A program made the translations under genes and the position numbers. The notes beneath the pieces are model-generated. The model ran no database searches. It saw nothing but the letters and a program-made list of their open reading frames with translations, and was not told where the DNA came from. DNA of 64,000 nucleotides from Fibrobacter sp. UWB4 (GTDB lineage Bacteria > Fibrobacterota > Fibrobacteria > Fibrobacterales > Fibrobacteraceae): contig NZ_MWQI01000009.1 of NCBI RefSeq assembly GCF_002210345.1, forward strand, positions 93,095 to 157,094, written 5' to 3'. Below, in pieces: positions 9,313-17,676 of this stretch (the first letter of the stretch is position 1; each line of letters begins with the position of its first letter).

Positions 9313-10644
9313 ATGTCTTCAAAGGTTATGAGAAAAGTTTATGCCCTTTTCAGGATGAATTTCCTGATTATTGTGCTTCTGGTGATTACTGCCGTGGCCA
9401 TGTTTGCGTATAGGCATTTCTTAGACGATGTCATGGAGATTAATCTCGGTGAATATCCCTACGTGGTTGCTAGTGCAGATTCCGTTGATGGTGGAACTTC
9501 GGCGATCTCGATGATGCGTACCGATAGCTCCGTCATAATTGAATACGAACTCCGCGAAGGCTATGCCTACCCGTATGTGGGGATCAAGATTTATCTTGGT
9601 GACGGCAAGACCATGGGCCGTGACCTCTCCAATTACGATAGCGTTTTCGTGTGGCTGAAGCCGCGCAATGAAGGCTCGATCCGTCTTTACATGCGCGGTT
9701 ACGACAAGTCTCTTTACCGCAAGAACGACGAAACGTCCCTCAAGTTCAACGAGATTGAATTTACCCCGACGAAGGAGCCGTATCCGGCCGTGTTTGTCCC
9801 GCAGGAATTCCGCGTGGCGGGCTGGTGGGTCTCCCAGAACGAAATCAATGTCCATAAGGCTCGTGTAGATCTTTCGAACATCCCGCTTATTGAAATCCAG
9901 ACTGGGACGAACGCTCCGCTTGGCTATGGCGGCTGGGAAATCAGGGGCCTGCGCTTTAAGGGCAAGAAGATTTCGCAGGTGGACCTTGTGACGACGCTTG
10001 TCGCTCTCTGGTTTGTCACGTTCCTTATCATCTTGATTATCAGGTTCTTTGACTATAGCCGTGAACGCGCTATCAATAGGAAAAAGCAGGAAGAGTTGAA
10101 GAGGAACCTCCGCGCTCTCGAAATTGAAAAGAGCGAATACGAAAAGTCCAGCAAGGAAGATCCGCTGACCGGCTGCCTCAACCGTGCTGGCTTTAGCGGT
10201 GTGCTTCTCCGCGAACAGGAAAAGCTGAACCGTACGGGGACGCCTGTCTCGTTCATGATTTTTGACATCGACCATTTCAAGAACGTGAACGACACTTACG
10301 GTCATCTCGTCGGTGACGAAGTCCTCGTGAACCTCGCGAAGCTCGTGCAGGGCATGATCCGCAATACGGACTCGCTCGTGCGCTGGGGCGGCGAAGAGTT
10401 TGTCATCCTGAGCGATGACACTAGCATCCAGAATGCGGCATTCCTCGCCGAGAAGCTGCGCAAGGCGATCGAAGCTTCGACGCTTATCACGCAGCAGCAG
10501 GTGACTTGCTCCTTTGGTGTGACCGAAATGGTCCCGGGTGAAGATCCGAAGTCGCTCATTGCCCGTGCCGACAAGGCTCTCTATTCTTCGAAGGAGAACG
10601 GGCGAAACCGCGTGACGGTCGCGACGTTCAGGCGTAGCCATTAG
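9313..10644 (+). CDS. Membrane diguanylate cyclase with extracytoplasmic beta-sandwich sensor
   Basis: The enzyme makes the second messenger cyclic di-GMP from GTP. An N-terminal membrane helix (about residues 10-32) and a second one (about 224-245) flank a roughly 190-residue extracytoplasmic domain. A short coiled coil (R-K-K-Q-E-E-L-K-R-N) leads to a C-terminal GGDEF domain with the active signature G-G-E-E-F near residue 359. An R-N-T-D inhibitory I-site lies exactly five residues before it, so product inhibition is expected. The outer domain contains D-L-S-N-Y-D-S-V and G-G-W-E-I-R-G-L-R-F, patterns seen in galactose-binding-like or CBM-like sandwiches, so it may sense a carbohydrate; that is inference. 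I chose ATG 9313; a GTG at 9307 is also possible. Confidence 0.85.
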   Translation: MSSKVMRKVYALFRMNFLIIVLLVITAVAMFAYRHFLDDVMEINLGEYPYVVASADSVDGGTSAISMMRTDSSVIIEYELREGYAYPYVGIKIYLGDGKTMGRDLSNYDSVFVWLKPRNEGSIRLYMRGYDKSLYRKNDETSLKFNEIEFTPTKEPYPAVFVPQEFRVAGWWVSQNEINVHKARVDLSNIPLIEIQTGTNAPLGYGGWEIRGLRFKGKKISQVDLVTTLVALWFVTFLIILIIRFFDYSRERAINRKKQEELKRNLRALEIEKSEYEKSSKEDPLTGCLNRAGFSGVLLREQEKLNRTGTPVSFMIFDIDHFKNVNDTYGHLVGDEVLVNLAKLVQGMIRNTDSLVRWGGEEFVILSDDTSIQNAAFLAEKLRKAIEASTLITQQQVTCSFGVTEMVPGEDPKSLIARADKALYSSKENGRNRVTVATFRRSH

Positions 10645-10652
10645 AGGCGTCG

Positions 10653-11024
10653 ATGTTTCGCGTTTGCATTATTCTTGTATCTTCGGTCTTGTGGCTTGTC
10701 TCCTGTTCCAAGCATCCGGAAGAGGATGCCTTCAAGCAGATCCAGCTCCACTGGAATCCTGTGGACGAAGCCACTGAATCGTCGGAACAGAAGGACAAAT
10801 GTGTGATAGACATCACGTCGAAGGTGATGCGCGATCCGGTGGTGCTTGCGTCCAAGCTTGTCGAAATTTCTTACGAAGTCTTTTACCAGCTAGATGAAAA
10901 GGGCGCTCTCGTGTTTAATGGCCTCTGTGGCGACACGCGCTTTAGCGATTTGCCGGAATGTTCCTGGCAGACGACTTGCACTGATGGTTCGGCATCCGTT
11001 GTAAAATTCCACAACGAACGATAG
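10653..11024 (+). CDS. Small lipoprotein of unknown function
   Basis: 123 residues with a lipoprotein signal: hydrophobic stretch then L-V-S-C as lipobox (Cys18). The mature part has several cysteines (D-K-C, L-C-G, E-C-S, T-T-C-T) that could form disulfides in the periplasm. It starts 8 bases after the diguanylate cyclase stop codon and is probably co-transcribed with it, which hints at a role in signal input or output, but nothing in the sequence proves this. I do not recognise the family. Confidence 0.6.
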   Translation: MFRVCIILVSSVLWLVSCSKHPEEDAFKQIQLHWNPVDEATESSEQKDKCVIDITSKVMRDPVVLASKLVEISYEVFYQLDEKGALVFNGLCGDTRFSDLPECSWQTTCTDGSASVVKFHNER

Positions 11025-11167
11025 CGGATTGCCCTAACCTATTGAACTGTATATAGATATCTTTATAGTGGTTCAGACCGCCCGCACTGTCTTGTGAAGG
11101 AATGAGGATTGGGTTTAATATGTTATTCGCATAGTGCGTGAGGAACCGTCTGACGTAAGGATTTTCT

Positions 11168-12004
11168 GTGAAGCCGATTTTTGAATACACTGATTATCGC
11201 GAATGGATTAGGGATGCTTTTGAAGATTTCAAGAAGCGCAAGACCGTCATATCCTGGCGATACATGGCAATGAAACTCGGTGCAGATCCAGGAAATCTTC
11301 TTCGCATTTCGCAGGGCAAGATCCACCTTGCCGTGAACTTCATCAAGCCGATGGCGGAATTCTTCGAACTGGATGAAAAGGAAGCCGCCTACTGGTCGGA
11401 GCTGGTTTATTTCGGTCGCGCCAAGAGCGACCAGGAAGCTTTGAACCATTACGAAAAAATGCAGGCGCTAAAGGGCATCCCTTTGAAGCGTCTTGCCAAA
11501 AAAGAGCTTGAATTTTACCGTCATTGGTACTACAACGCTATCCGTTCCGTAATCGGTATTTGTAATTTTAAAGATGATTATGAGGGTCTTGCCGAAAGTT
11601 GCACTCCGGCAATCACGGTTGAGCAGGCTAAGGATGCCATTAAGCTTTTGCATGACCTGAATATGATCTCTGAGGGTAAAGACGGGTACTGGAAAGTGAA
11701 TGACATGTTTGTGAGTACAGGTGGCAACTGGAGATCCGAAGCGGTTCGGACATTCCAGAAGGAGACGATTCGCCTAGCGGGTGAATCGCTTGAAAGACAT
11801 GCGCCTCCTCTCCGCGACATTAGCACCGTCACCATGACGTTCAACATGAACGATATCCAGCTCATCCGCGAAAAAATCAAGGAGTTCCGCTCGGACTTGC
11901 TGCGCATGTCGCAGGATGGCGCGGGTGACGACACGGTATTCCAGCTCAACGTCCAGCTGTTCCCGTTGGCGTTTATCAAGAAGTTGCAGGAGAAGTCAAA
12001 ATGA
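11168..12004 (+). CDS. TIGR02147-family regulator (HTH plus DUF4423-like)
   Basis: A 278-residue protein of the family TIGR02147, best known from Fibrobacter where many paralogues occur. It begins K-P-I-F-E-Y-T-D-Y-R-E-W, the family's usual opening. An XRE-like helix-turn-helix is likely at about residues 30-60 (W-R-Y-M-A-M-K-L-G then N-L-L-R-I-S-Q-G-K). The C-terminal half matches the DUF4423-type domain, ending F-Q-L-N-V-Q-L-F-P-L. The start is GTG at 11168 with AAGGA a few bases upstream. The stop overlaps the start of the next lipoprotein gene by four bases (ATGA), so the two are translationally coupled. The paralogue at 58090 is likewise followed by a lipoprotein, so the regulator probably controls its partner lipoprotein; this is inferred from context. 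Confidence 0.85.
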   Translation: MKPIFEYTDYREWIRDAFEDFKKRKTVISWRYMAMKLGADPGNLLRISQGKIHLAVNFIKPMAEFFELDEKEAAYWSELVYFGRAKSDQEALNHYEKMQALKGIPLKRLAKKELEFYRHWYYNAIRSVIGICNFKDDYEGLAESCTPAITVEQAKDAIKLLHDLNMISEGKDGYWKVNDMFVSTGGNWRSEAVRTFQKETIRLAGESLERHAPPLRDISTVTMTFNMNDIQLIREKIKEFRSDLLRMSQDGAGDDTVFQLNVQLFPLAFIKKLQEKSK

Positions 12005-13629
12005 AATGGCTAGCCTGCATATTTTCAGCTCTTATGCTTTGGAGCTGCTCGGATAAGGTCGCAGGAGGCCCCGGCAGCGAAACGACGAACGGCATTGCCT
12101 ACTTGGGCAATGGCGCTGTGGCGTCTTATGCACGTGTGGCGGTCAGGAGTGTCGATCACACTTCTACGGCCGATAGTGCTACTAATGAAATTGTGAACGC
12201 GGACTTCTACGCGGATTCCCTCGGTAACTTCTCGTTCGAGGCTCCGGAAGGCAAGTACCGCTTGACGATTGTGTATGGCGGTTCTGCCTACACTGGACTT
12301 TACTCGGGCGATACGACCTTGGGCGATGTAAGTCTTGAACCGACGGCCGCACTTGGCGGCTTGGCCGGCATGCCGGAGGATTGTGAATTTGTCTGGGTCG
12401 GTGTGCGTGGCATGGACGTGCTTGTGCGTTCGGATTCGACGGGACACTTTATGCTCTCGCAGCTGCCGTCGAACGACTCGTTGCAAGTGTATTTCTTGCG
12501 CGGTGACGACAATACAGTTTATGATAACTTGTCTGTAAAGCTTGAGCCGAATGAAACGGAAATGATCGATCTTCAGCCGGAAAAGCAGGATACGCTCTCC
12601 GGGAAGATTAAGATTGTGGCGGCGGCTAATGGCAAGGCGCTTCCGTTTGCCTCTCTCGCCATTCGTAAGGCGGATGCCCGTGTCGATTCCTTGCATGTGA
12701 GCAATGTCGTTGCCGAGGCGGACGCCTATGCGGATAAGGATGGCGTGTTCGTGATTGATTCGTTGAAGTCTGGCGATTACCGCCTCACGGTGATGCAGTC
12801 GGGCTTTGCGTACTCCAAGGTTCTTACTGCAAAGCAGATTGCAGCGCTTGATACGGTCAAGCTCCAGGAAACGGCGAACTACATGAGCCGTGTCACGCTC
12901 CATGCTGGCGAAAAATTTGCGTGGGTTGGCGTGTATGGTCTTGATGTGATGACGAAGACGAATGAAGAAGGCGTGTTCTCGCTTCCGATGCTACCTGCAA
13001 ACGATACGCTTGAATTTTATGTTGTCGATGGAAATGATAGCTTGTATGTAACAAAGCGCATTGCCCCTTCGAAGGGTTCTGCCGACTTTGACTATCCGTA
13101 TGTCGTGATGCAGGACTTCGAAAACGTGAAGGATACCGGAAACTGGTATTTTAGCACGGATTCTGTTGGCTCCAAGATTCTGTCCAAGTCGTTCGATACG
13201 GATAACGAGCGCAAGTCCAAGGTGTTCCACGGAAAGTACAACCTGGTGGGAACGAATAATATTTATGCTTGGGTTTTGACCGGCATGTTCCTCCGCGACG
13301 AAGGTTGGAACCTCTCCACGCTCGATTCTATTTCGTTCGATGCCAAGGGCTCGGGCCAGATTCGCGTGTCTCTTGAAAACTGGACCCGTGAATCTGAAGT
13401 TGCTGGGCTTTCGCTCAAGGCCGCCTCGGAATGGAAGGACCTGAATTCGCAAAAGTGGACGCATTACGTCGTGAAATTCGATGACCTGTGCTATACCGCC
13501 CAGGATGTAAGCAACTGCTATATCGCATGGAATACGCTCAAGGACGATGTCCGCCAGCTGCATTTCTTCGTAAGAAATGGAACAGAGTTCTATCTGGACG
13601 ATATAGTGCTCTATGGCGCTCTTTTCTAG
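12001..13629 (+). CDS. Large modular lipoprotein coupled to TIGR02147 regulator
   Basis: 542 residues with lipobox L-W-S-C (Cys16). The mature protein contains several carboxypeptidase-regulatory-like beta modules: repeated patterns such as D-S-L-G-N-F-S-F-E-A-P-E-G-K-Y-R-L-T near residues 75-95 and G-V-F-V-I-D-S-L-K-S-G-D-Y-R-L-T near residues 247-265. In addition, two copies of a segment with F-V-W-V-G-V-R-G / F-A-W-V-G-V-Y-G each lead to L-P-S-N-D-S-L and L-P-A-N-D-T-L. The last 180 residues look like a galactose-binding-like or CBM sandwich (D-F-E-N-V-K-D-T-G-N-W, ending F-Y-L-D-D-I-V-L-Y-G). Carbohydrate or surface binding is therefore plausible. It overlaps the regulator gene by four bases. 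Confidence 0.75.
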   Translation: MKWLACIFSALMLWSCSDKVAGGPGSETTNGIAYLGNGAVASYARVAVRSVDHTSTADSATNEIVNADFYADSLGNFSFEAPEGKYRLTIVYGGSAYTGLYSGDTTLGDVSLEPTAALGGLAGMPEDCEFVWVGVRGMDVLVRSDSTGHFMLSQLPSNDSLQVYFLRGDDNTVYDNLSVKLEPNETEMIDLQPEKQDTLSGKIKIVAAANGKALPFASLAIRKADARVDSLHVSNVVAEADAYADKDGVFVIDSLKSGDYRLTVMQSGFAYSKVLTAKQIAALDTVKLQETANYMSRVTLHAGEKFAWVGVYGLDVMTKTNEEGVFSLPMLPANDTLEFYVVDGNDSLYVTKRIAPSKGSADFDYPYVVMQDFENVKDTGNWYFSTDSVGSKILSKSFDTDNERKSKVFHGKYNLVGTNNIYAWVLTGMFLRDEGWNLSTLDSISFDAKGSGQIRVSLENWTRESEVAGLSLKAASEWKDLNSQKWTHYVVKFDDLCYTAQDVSNCYIAWNTLKDDVRQLHFFVRNGTEFYLDDIVLYGALF

Positions 13630-13662
13630 AATTTAGCCCTTTTATGTGCGCCTCGAATTAAG

Positions 13663-13670
13663 TATCTTTG
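13663..13670 (+). promoter_or_regulatory. TAnnTTTG motif 5 bases before an ATG
   Basis: TATCTTTG ends 5 bases before the ATG at 13676 and no Shine-Dalgarno sequence is visible between them. If it is a -7 element, the transcript would be leaderless or nearly so. Confidence 0.4.
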
Positions 13671-13675
13671 TGCAC

Positions 13676-14563
13676 ATGCAGTCTATTGAATCAGAAGCAA
13701 AAATTGCTCAGGAATATCTCGCCCGCATCGCAAAGGATGCCGAGGCGAAGTTTGATGAACATCTCCCCCCAGTAAAGGACCGTCCGTGCCGTTTGCACGA
13801 GGCTATGCGCTATTCCATGTTTGCAGGCGGCAAGCGCTTGCGTCCGGGCCTTGCAAAGGCCACGTTCGACATGTTTGGCGGCAAGGGAGACAAGATTTGG
13901 CTTGCAACGAGCGCTCTCGAAATGCTCCACACGTTCAGCCTTATCCACGATGACCTTCCGTGTGTCGATAACGACGACTACCGCCGTGGAAAGCTCACGA
14001 GCCACAAGAAGTTTGGCGAAGCCACTGCCGTGATGGCGGGCGACGCTCTCTGCATCCACGCCTTCGAGATGATGGGCAAGACCGGTAACGCAAAGGCCAT
14101 CGAAGTCCTTGCTCACTTGCTCGGCACTTACGGCATGATCGGTGGCGAAATGACCGACATCGAATGCGAAGGCAAGACTGTCGATCTCGAAATTGTCGAT
14201 TACATTCACTACCACAAGACGGCTGCCCTCATCGAAGCCGCTCTTCTCGTGGGTGCAATGCTTGCTGATGCAAGCGAAAATGATATGGAAATCATCCGCA
14301 GCTATGGCCGCTCCATCGGGCTTGCCTTCCAGATTGTGGATGACATTCTGGACATTGTCTCTACGACCGAAGAACTCGGCAAGGATGCCGGGTCTGACAT
14401 CGAAAAGGGCAAGGCAACTTACCCGTCCATCGTTGGATTGGAAAAGTCTAGGGAACGCGCTAGGGAACTCTACGAGGAATCCATCAAGGCATTGGACGGC
14501 CTCAAGTGTGATACCTCCATCCTCCGTTCTATAGCGGCATACATCATCACGCGAGTGAAATAA
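13676..14563 (+). CDS. ispA: Polyprenyl (farnesyl/geranylgeranyl) diphosphate synthase
   Basis: A trans-prenyltransferase that condenses isopentenyl diphosphate with allylic diphosphates, giving C15-C20 precursors for quinones and cell-wall lipid carriers. The signature G-G-K-R-L-R-P precedes the first aspartate-rich motif H-D-D-L-P-C-V-D-N-D-D (near residue 90). The second is F-Q-I-V-D-D-I-L-D (near residue 221). About 295 residues is normal for IspA-type enzymes. I chose the ATG at 13676, since the upstream GTG at 13646 would add residues not typical of the family. The dxs gene follows directly (stop TAA, then ATG), so two steps of isoprenoid supply are in one operon. Chain length cannot be told from sequence by eye. 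Confidence 0.88.
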   Translation: MQSIESEAKIAQEYLARIAKDAEAKFDEHLPPVKDRPCRLHEAMRYSMFAGGKRLRPGLAKATFDMFGGKGDKIWLATSALEMLHTFSLIHDDLPCVDNDDYRRGKLTSHKKFGEATAVMAGDALCIHAFEMMGKTGNAKAIEVLAHLLGTYGMIGGEMTDIECEGKTVDLEIVDYIHYHKTAALIEAALLVGAMLADASENDMEIIRSYGRSIGLAFQIVDDILDIVSTTEELGKDAGSDIEKGKATYPSIVGLEKSRERARELYEESIKALDGLKCDTSILRSIAAYIITRVK

Positions 14564-16432
14564 ATGGAACTGAAAGACGTAAAGTCGCCTCAGGACTTGA
14601 AGCACTGTTCTGTCGAGGAACTGAACCACCTCGCCACGCAGATCCGCGAGACCATCATTGGTCAAGTGGCAAAGCACGGTGGTCACCTGGCATCGAGCCT
14701 TGGCGTTGTTGAACTGACTCTTGCGCTGCACTACGTGTTCAACGCACCCGACGATAAGATCGTGTGGGACGTGGGGCACCAGGCGTACGTGCACAAGCTA
14801 TTGACCGGCCGCTATGACCGATTCGATACCTTGCGCCAGCAGGGAGGCATTTCCGGCTTCCTCAAGAGGAACGAAAGCGTTTACGACTGCTTCGGGGCGG
14901 GCCACGCCACGACGTCTATTTCTGCGGCTCTTGGCTTTGCCGTTGCCCGCGACCATTTCAACCGCAAAAACAACGTGGTCGCTGTCATTGGGGATGGCTC
15001 CATGACGGGCGGTATGGCTTACGAGGCGATCAATAACGTTGGCGCCTCCAAGCAGAACATGACCATCATCTTGAACGATAACAAGATGAGTATCGCACCG
15101 AATATCGGCGGCTTTAGCAAGTACCTGAACCGCGTGATTTCGGACCCTGTTTACAACAAGATGCGTACCGACCTGGATCGCCTGATGAATCGTTTGCCGG
15201 GCATTCTGGGTTCCCGCTTCCGCGATCTCTTCTTGCAGGTTGAGAATGCGGCGAAGAACGCCGTGAAGCCTGGTCGCTTCTTTGAAGATTTGGGCATCCG
15301 CTACTTTGGTCCGATTGATGGTCACGACATCGATGAACTCGTGATGATTCTTGAACGCGTCAAGCAGCAGCAGGGCCCGTGCCTTGTGCATGTGCTGACC
15401 GAAAAGGGCCGCGGTTTTGACGCTGCCGAAAAGAATCCGACTAAGTATCATGGTTGCGGTGCGTTCGACCCTGAAAGCGGGCTTCCGCTTGCTCCGGGCA
15501 ATCCGAACCCGTCTCTCACGAGCGTGTTTGGCAATACGCTTTTGCAGCTTGCCCGCAAGGACAAGCGCATCATGGGTATCACGGCTGCAATGCCTACGGG
15601 CTGCGGCATGGATATCGTCGCGAAGGAACTCCCGGACCGCGTGATTGACGTGGGCATTGCTGAAGAGCATGCCGTGACGTTTGCGGCGGGCATGGCTTGC
15701 GATGGCATTGTGCCTGTGGTCGCGATTTACTCGTCGTTCATGCAGCGCGCCTACGACCAGATTATCCACGACATTGCACTCCAGAACTTGCATGTGGTGC
15801 TTGTGCTCGACCGTGCCGGCCTTGTCGGTGCAGACGGTCCGACGCATCATGGCGCCTTTGACTTGTCGTTCTTGCGGACTGTTCCCGGAATGACCATTTT
15901 GGCACCCTCCAACGAAAATGAACTGCGCGACATGTTGACTGCCGCCATCGATATGGAAGGTGTCGTGGCTATCCGCTACCCGAGAGGCACTGCACTTGCT
16001 GCAGAGCTTGTCCCCTCGGAAGGACCGTTCGACTATAAAAGCCCCAAGATTCTTGAGAAGGGCTCCGGCATACTCCTTCTGGGTGCCGGCTTCATGACAA
16101 ATGAACTCAAGAAAACAGCCGCCGTGCTTCGTGAAAACGGATACAACCCGACGCTTGTGGATGCCCGTTTTATTAAGCCGCTCGACCAGGAATGCTACCG
16201 TTCGCTGTTTGATAGCCACAATGTCATTGTGACGCTCGAAGACAATACGAAGGTGGGTGGCTATGGTTCAGCCATTGCGGAACTTTTGTCCGACCTCGGC
16301 TATACGGACAAGAAACTGTACCGGTTTGGTCTTCCGGACAGGTTCGTTGAACAGGGAGAGATCAAGGCTCTCTACAAGATCTTAGAAATTGACGGGGAAT
16401 CCGTCGCCAAACAGTTGATGGAAAAACTATGA
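14564..16432 (+). CDS. dxs: 1-deoxy-D-xylulose-5-phosphate synthase
   Basis: This thiamine diphosphate enzyme joins pyruvate and glyceraldehyde 3-phosphate, the first step of the MEP isoprenoid pathway. Visible features are V-W-D-V-G-H-Q-A-Y near the N-terminus, the ThDP/Mg motif G-D-G-S-M-T-G-G-M-A-Y-E-A-I-N-N, the transketolase-type central domain (A-E-E-H-A-V-T-F-A-A-G with the catalytic Glu, D-R-A-G-L-V-G-A-D-G-P-T-H-H-G) and a C-terminal domain. The length of 622 residues is typical. It lies directly downstream of the prenyl synthase gene and overlaps the next gene by four bases (ATGA). Confidence 0.95.
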   Translation: MELKDVKSPQDLKHCSVEELNHLATQIRETIIGQVAKHGGHLASSLGVVELTLALHYVFNAPDDKIVWDVGHQAYVHKLLTGRYDRFDTLRQQGGISGFLKRNESVYDCFGAGHATTSISAALGFAVARDHFNRKNNVVAVIGDGSMTGGMAYEAINNVGASKQNMTIILNDNKMSIAPNIGGFSKYLNRVISDPVYNKMRTDLDRLMNRLPGILGSRFRDLFLQVENAAKNAVKPGRFFEDLGIRYFGPIDGHDIDELVMILERVKQQQGPCLVHVLTEKGRGFDAAEKNPTKYHGCGAFDPESGLPLAPGNPNPSLTSVFGNTLLQLARKDKRIMGITAAMPTGCGMDIVAKELPDRVIDVGIAEEHAVTFAAGMACDGIVPVVAIYSSFMQRAYDQIIHDIALQNLHVVLVLDRAGLVGADGPTHHGAFDLSFLRTVPGMTILAPSNENELRDMLTAAIDMEGVVAIRYPRGTALAAELVPSEGPFDYKSPKILEKGSGILLLGAGFMTNELKKTAAVLRENGYNPTLVDARFIKPLDQECYRSLFDSHNVIVTLEDNTKVGGYGSAIAELLSDLGYTDKKLYRFGLPDRFVEQGEIKALYKILEIDGESVAKQLMEKL

Positions 16433-17676
16433 GTGAAGAAGAAAACAAACCGAAGCGTACCGTAAGAATCACGCTTGACCGTAAATTTGGAGTCAGCGAA
16501 GCTCCTGAACGCCGCCCTCGCCGTAACGACGATGACCGCGGTTCCTTTGGCGACAAGCCCTCGTTCCGTGGGGATCGTGGCGACCGTCGTTTTGACCGTG
16601 ACCGCGGCGAACGCCGCTTTGATCGTGGTGAACGCCGTTTCGACCGCGACAACCGCGATGAAAACCGCGAAGGCCGTCCGTTCAACCGTGAAGAACGCCG
16701 TGGTGGTGGCCGCTTTGACCGTGACCGCCGTCCGCGCCGCTTTGGCGACAAGCCGTTTAACCGCGGACCGCGCGGTGCCATGAACGCCCCGGTTTACCGC
16801 CAGCGTCCGGAACAGAAGGAAGCTATTGACGAGAACTTGGACGAAGCCGCACTCGAAGCACGCGCTGCCCAGATTGAAGCCGTTGAAGATGCGGGCTCTA
16901 CACCGCCGTGGTTCAAGCGCCTCATCGCTTGCACGACCGAAAAGGGTCGCGAACGCGAAGGCAAGTTCCTTGGCGAAGGTGTTCACGTTGTTGAAGAACT
17001 CGTGAAGCACCACCGCGAACTCGTGATTTCTGTTTACGTTGTCGAAGGTTTTGAAAATGAAGAACTCATCGAAGCCATTAACGAAGCCGAAATTACGCTC
17101 CATACTCTTACCGAAGACCAGATGAAGCGCCTCTCTTCGACGATGACGACGCAGGGCATTATCGCTTACTGCAACATCGCAAGCAAGAAGCCGGTCTATG
17201 AAACAAGCCGCAGCGTGCTTACGCTTGTGGACGCCGTGCAGGATCCGGGCAACCTCGGTACGCTCTTCCGCACGAGCCTCGGTTTCAATTCTTCGGGCAT
17301 GATTCTCGGTCGTGGTACCGTGAGCCCGTTCAACCCGAAGGTCGTTCGCGGTTCCTCGGGCACGTTCCTCCGCGTTCCGTTTGAATTCGACGTGGATCTC
17401 GTGGATCAGATCAACTTCTTGCGCAGCAAGGGCTATACCATCATCGCAACGGATTTGCACGCTAAGCAGTCCCTCCGCGAAATCCCGGCTCACAAGCTCC
17501 GCAAGATGGCTTTCCTCGTGGGTAACGAAGGTGCCGGCACGAACCCGTACTTCATCGAACTTGCCGACGAAACGGTGAAGATTCCGATGAGCAGTGAACT
17601 TGAATCTCTGAATGTGGCTGTCGCACATGGCATTCTCTCTTACGAAGCCGCCCAGATTCAGGAGGAATTGAAGTAA
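16429..17676 (+). CDS. TrmH/SpoU-family RNA 2'-O-methyltransferase with Arg-rich N-terminal tail
   Basis: The C-terminal 260 residues form a SpoU methyltransferase with a substrate-binding domain first (E-G-V-H-V-V-E-E-L) and then the knotted SAM domain. The three motifs are D-A-V-Q-D-P-G-N-L-G-T-L-F-R-T, L-V-G-N-E-G-A-G and S-L-N-V-A-V-A-H-G-I-L-S-Y-E. It methylates a ribose in rRNA or tRNA; the target is unknown. Unusually, residues about 20-115 are a low-complexity tail made of R-R-F-D-R-G/D repeats, like RGG-type RNA-binding tails. The tail is encoded by repetitive CGC/CGT-rich DNA at 16500-16790. The gene overlaps dxs by four bases and its stop overlaps the pyrF start by one base. Confidence 0.85.
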   Translation: MSEEENKPKRTVRITLDRKFGVSEAPERRPRRNDDDRGSFGDKPSFRGDRGDRRFDRDRGERRFDRGERRFDRDNRDENREGRPFNREERRGGGRFDRDRRPRRFGDKPFNRGPRGAMNAPVYRQRPEQKEAIDENLDEAALEARAAQIEAVEDAGSTPPWFKRLIACTTEKGREREGKFLGEGVHVVEELVKHHRELVISVYVVEGFENEELIEAINEAEITLHTLTEDQMKRLSSTMTTQGIIAYCNIASKKPVYETSRSVLTLVDAVQDPGNLGTLFRTSLGFNSSGMILGRGTVSPFNPKVVRGSSGTFLRVPFEFDVDLVDQINFLRSKGYTIIATDLHAKQSLREIPAHKLRKMAFLVGNEGAGTNPYFIELADETVKIPMSSELESLNVAVAHGILSYEAAQIQEELK

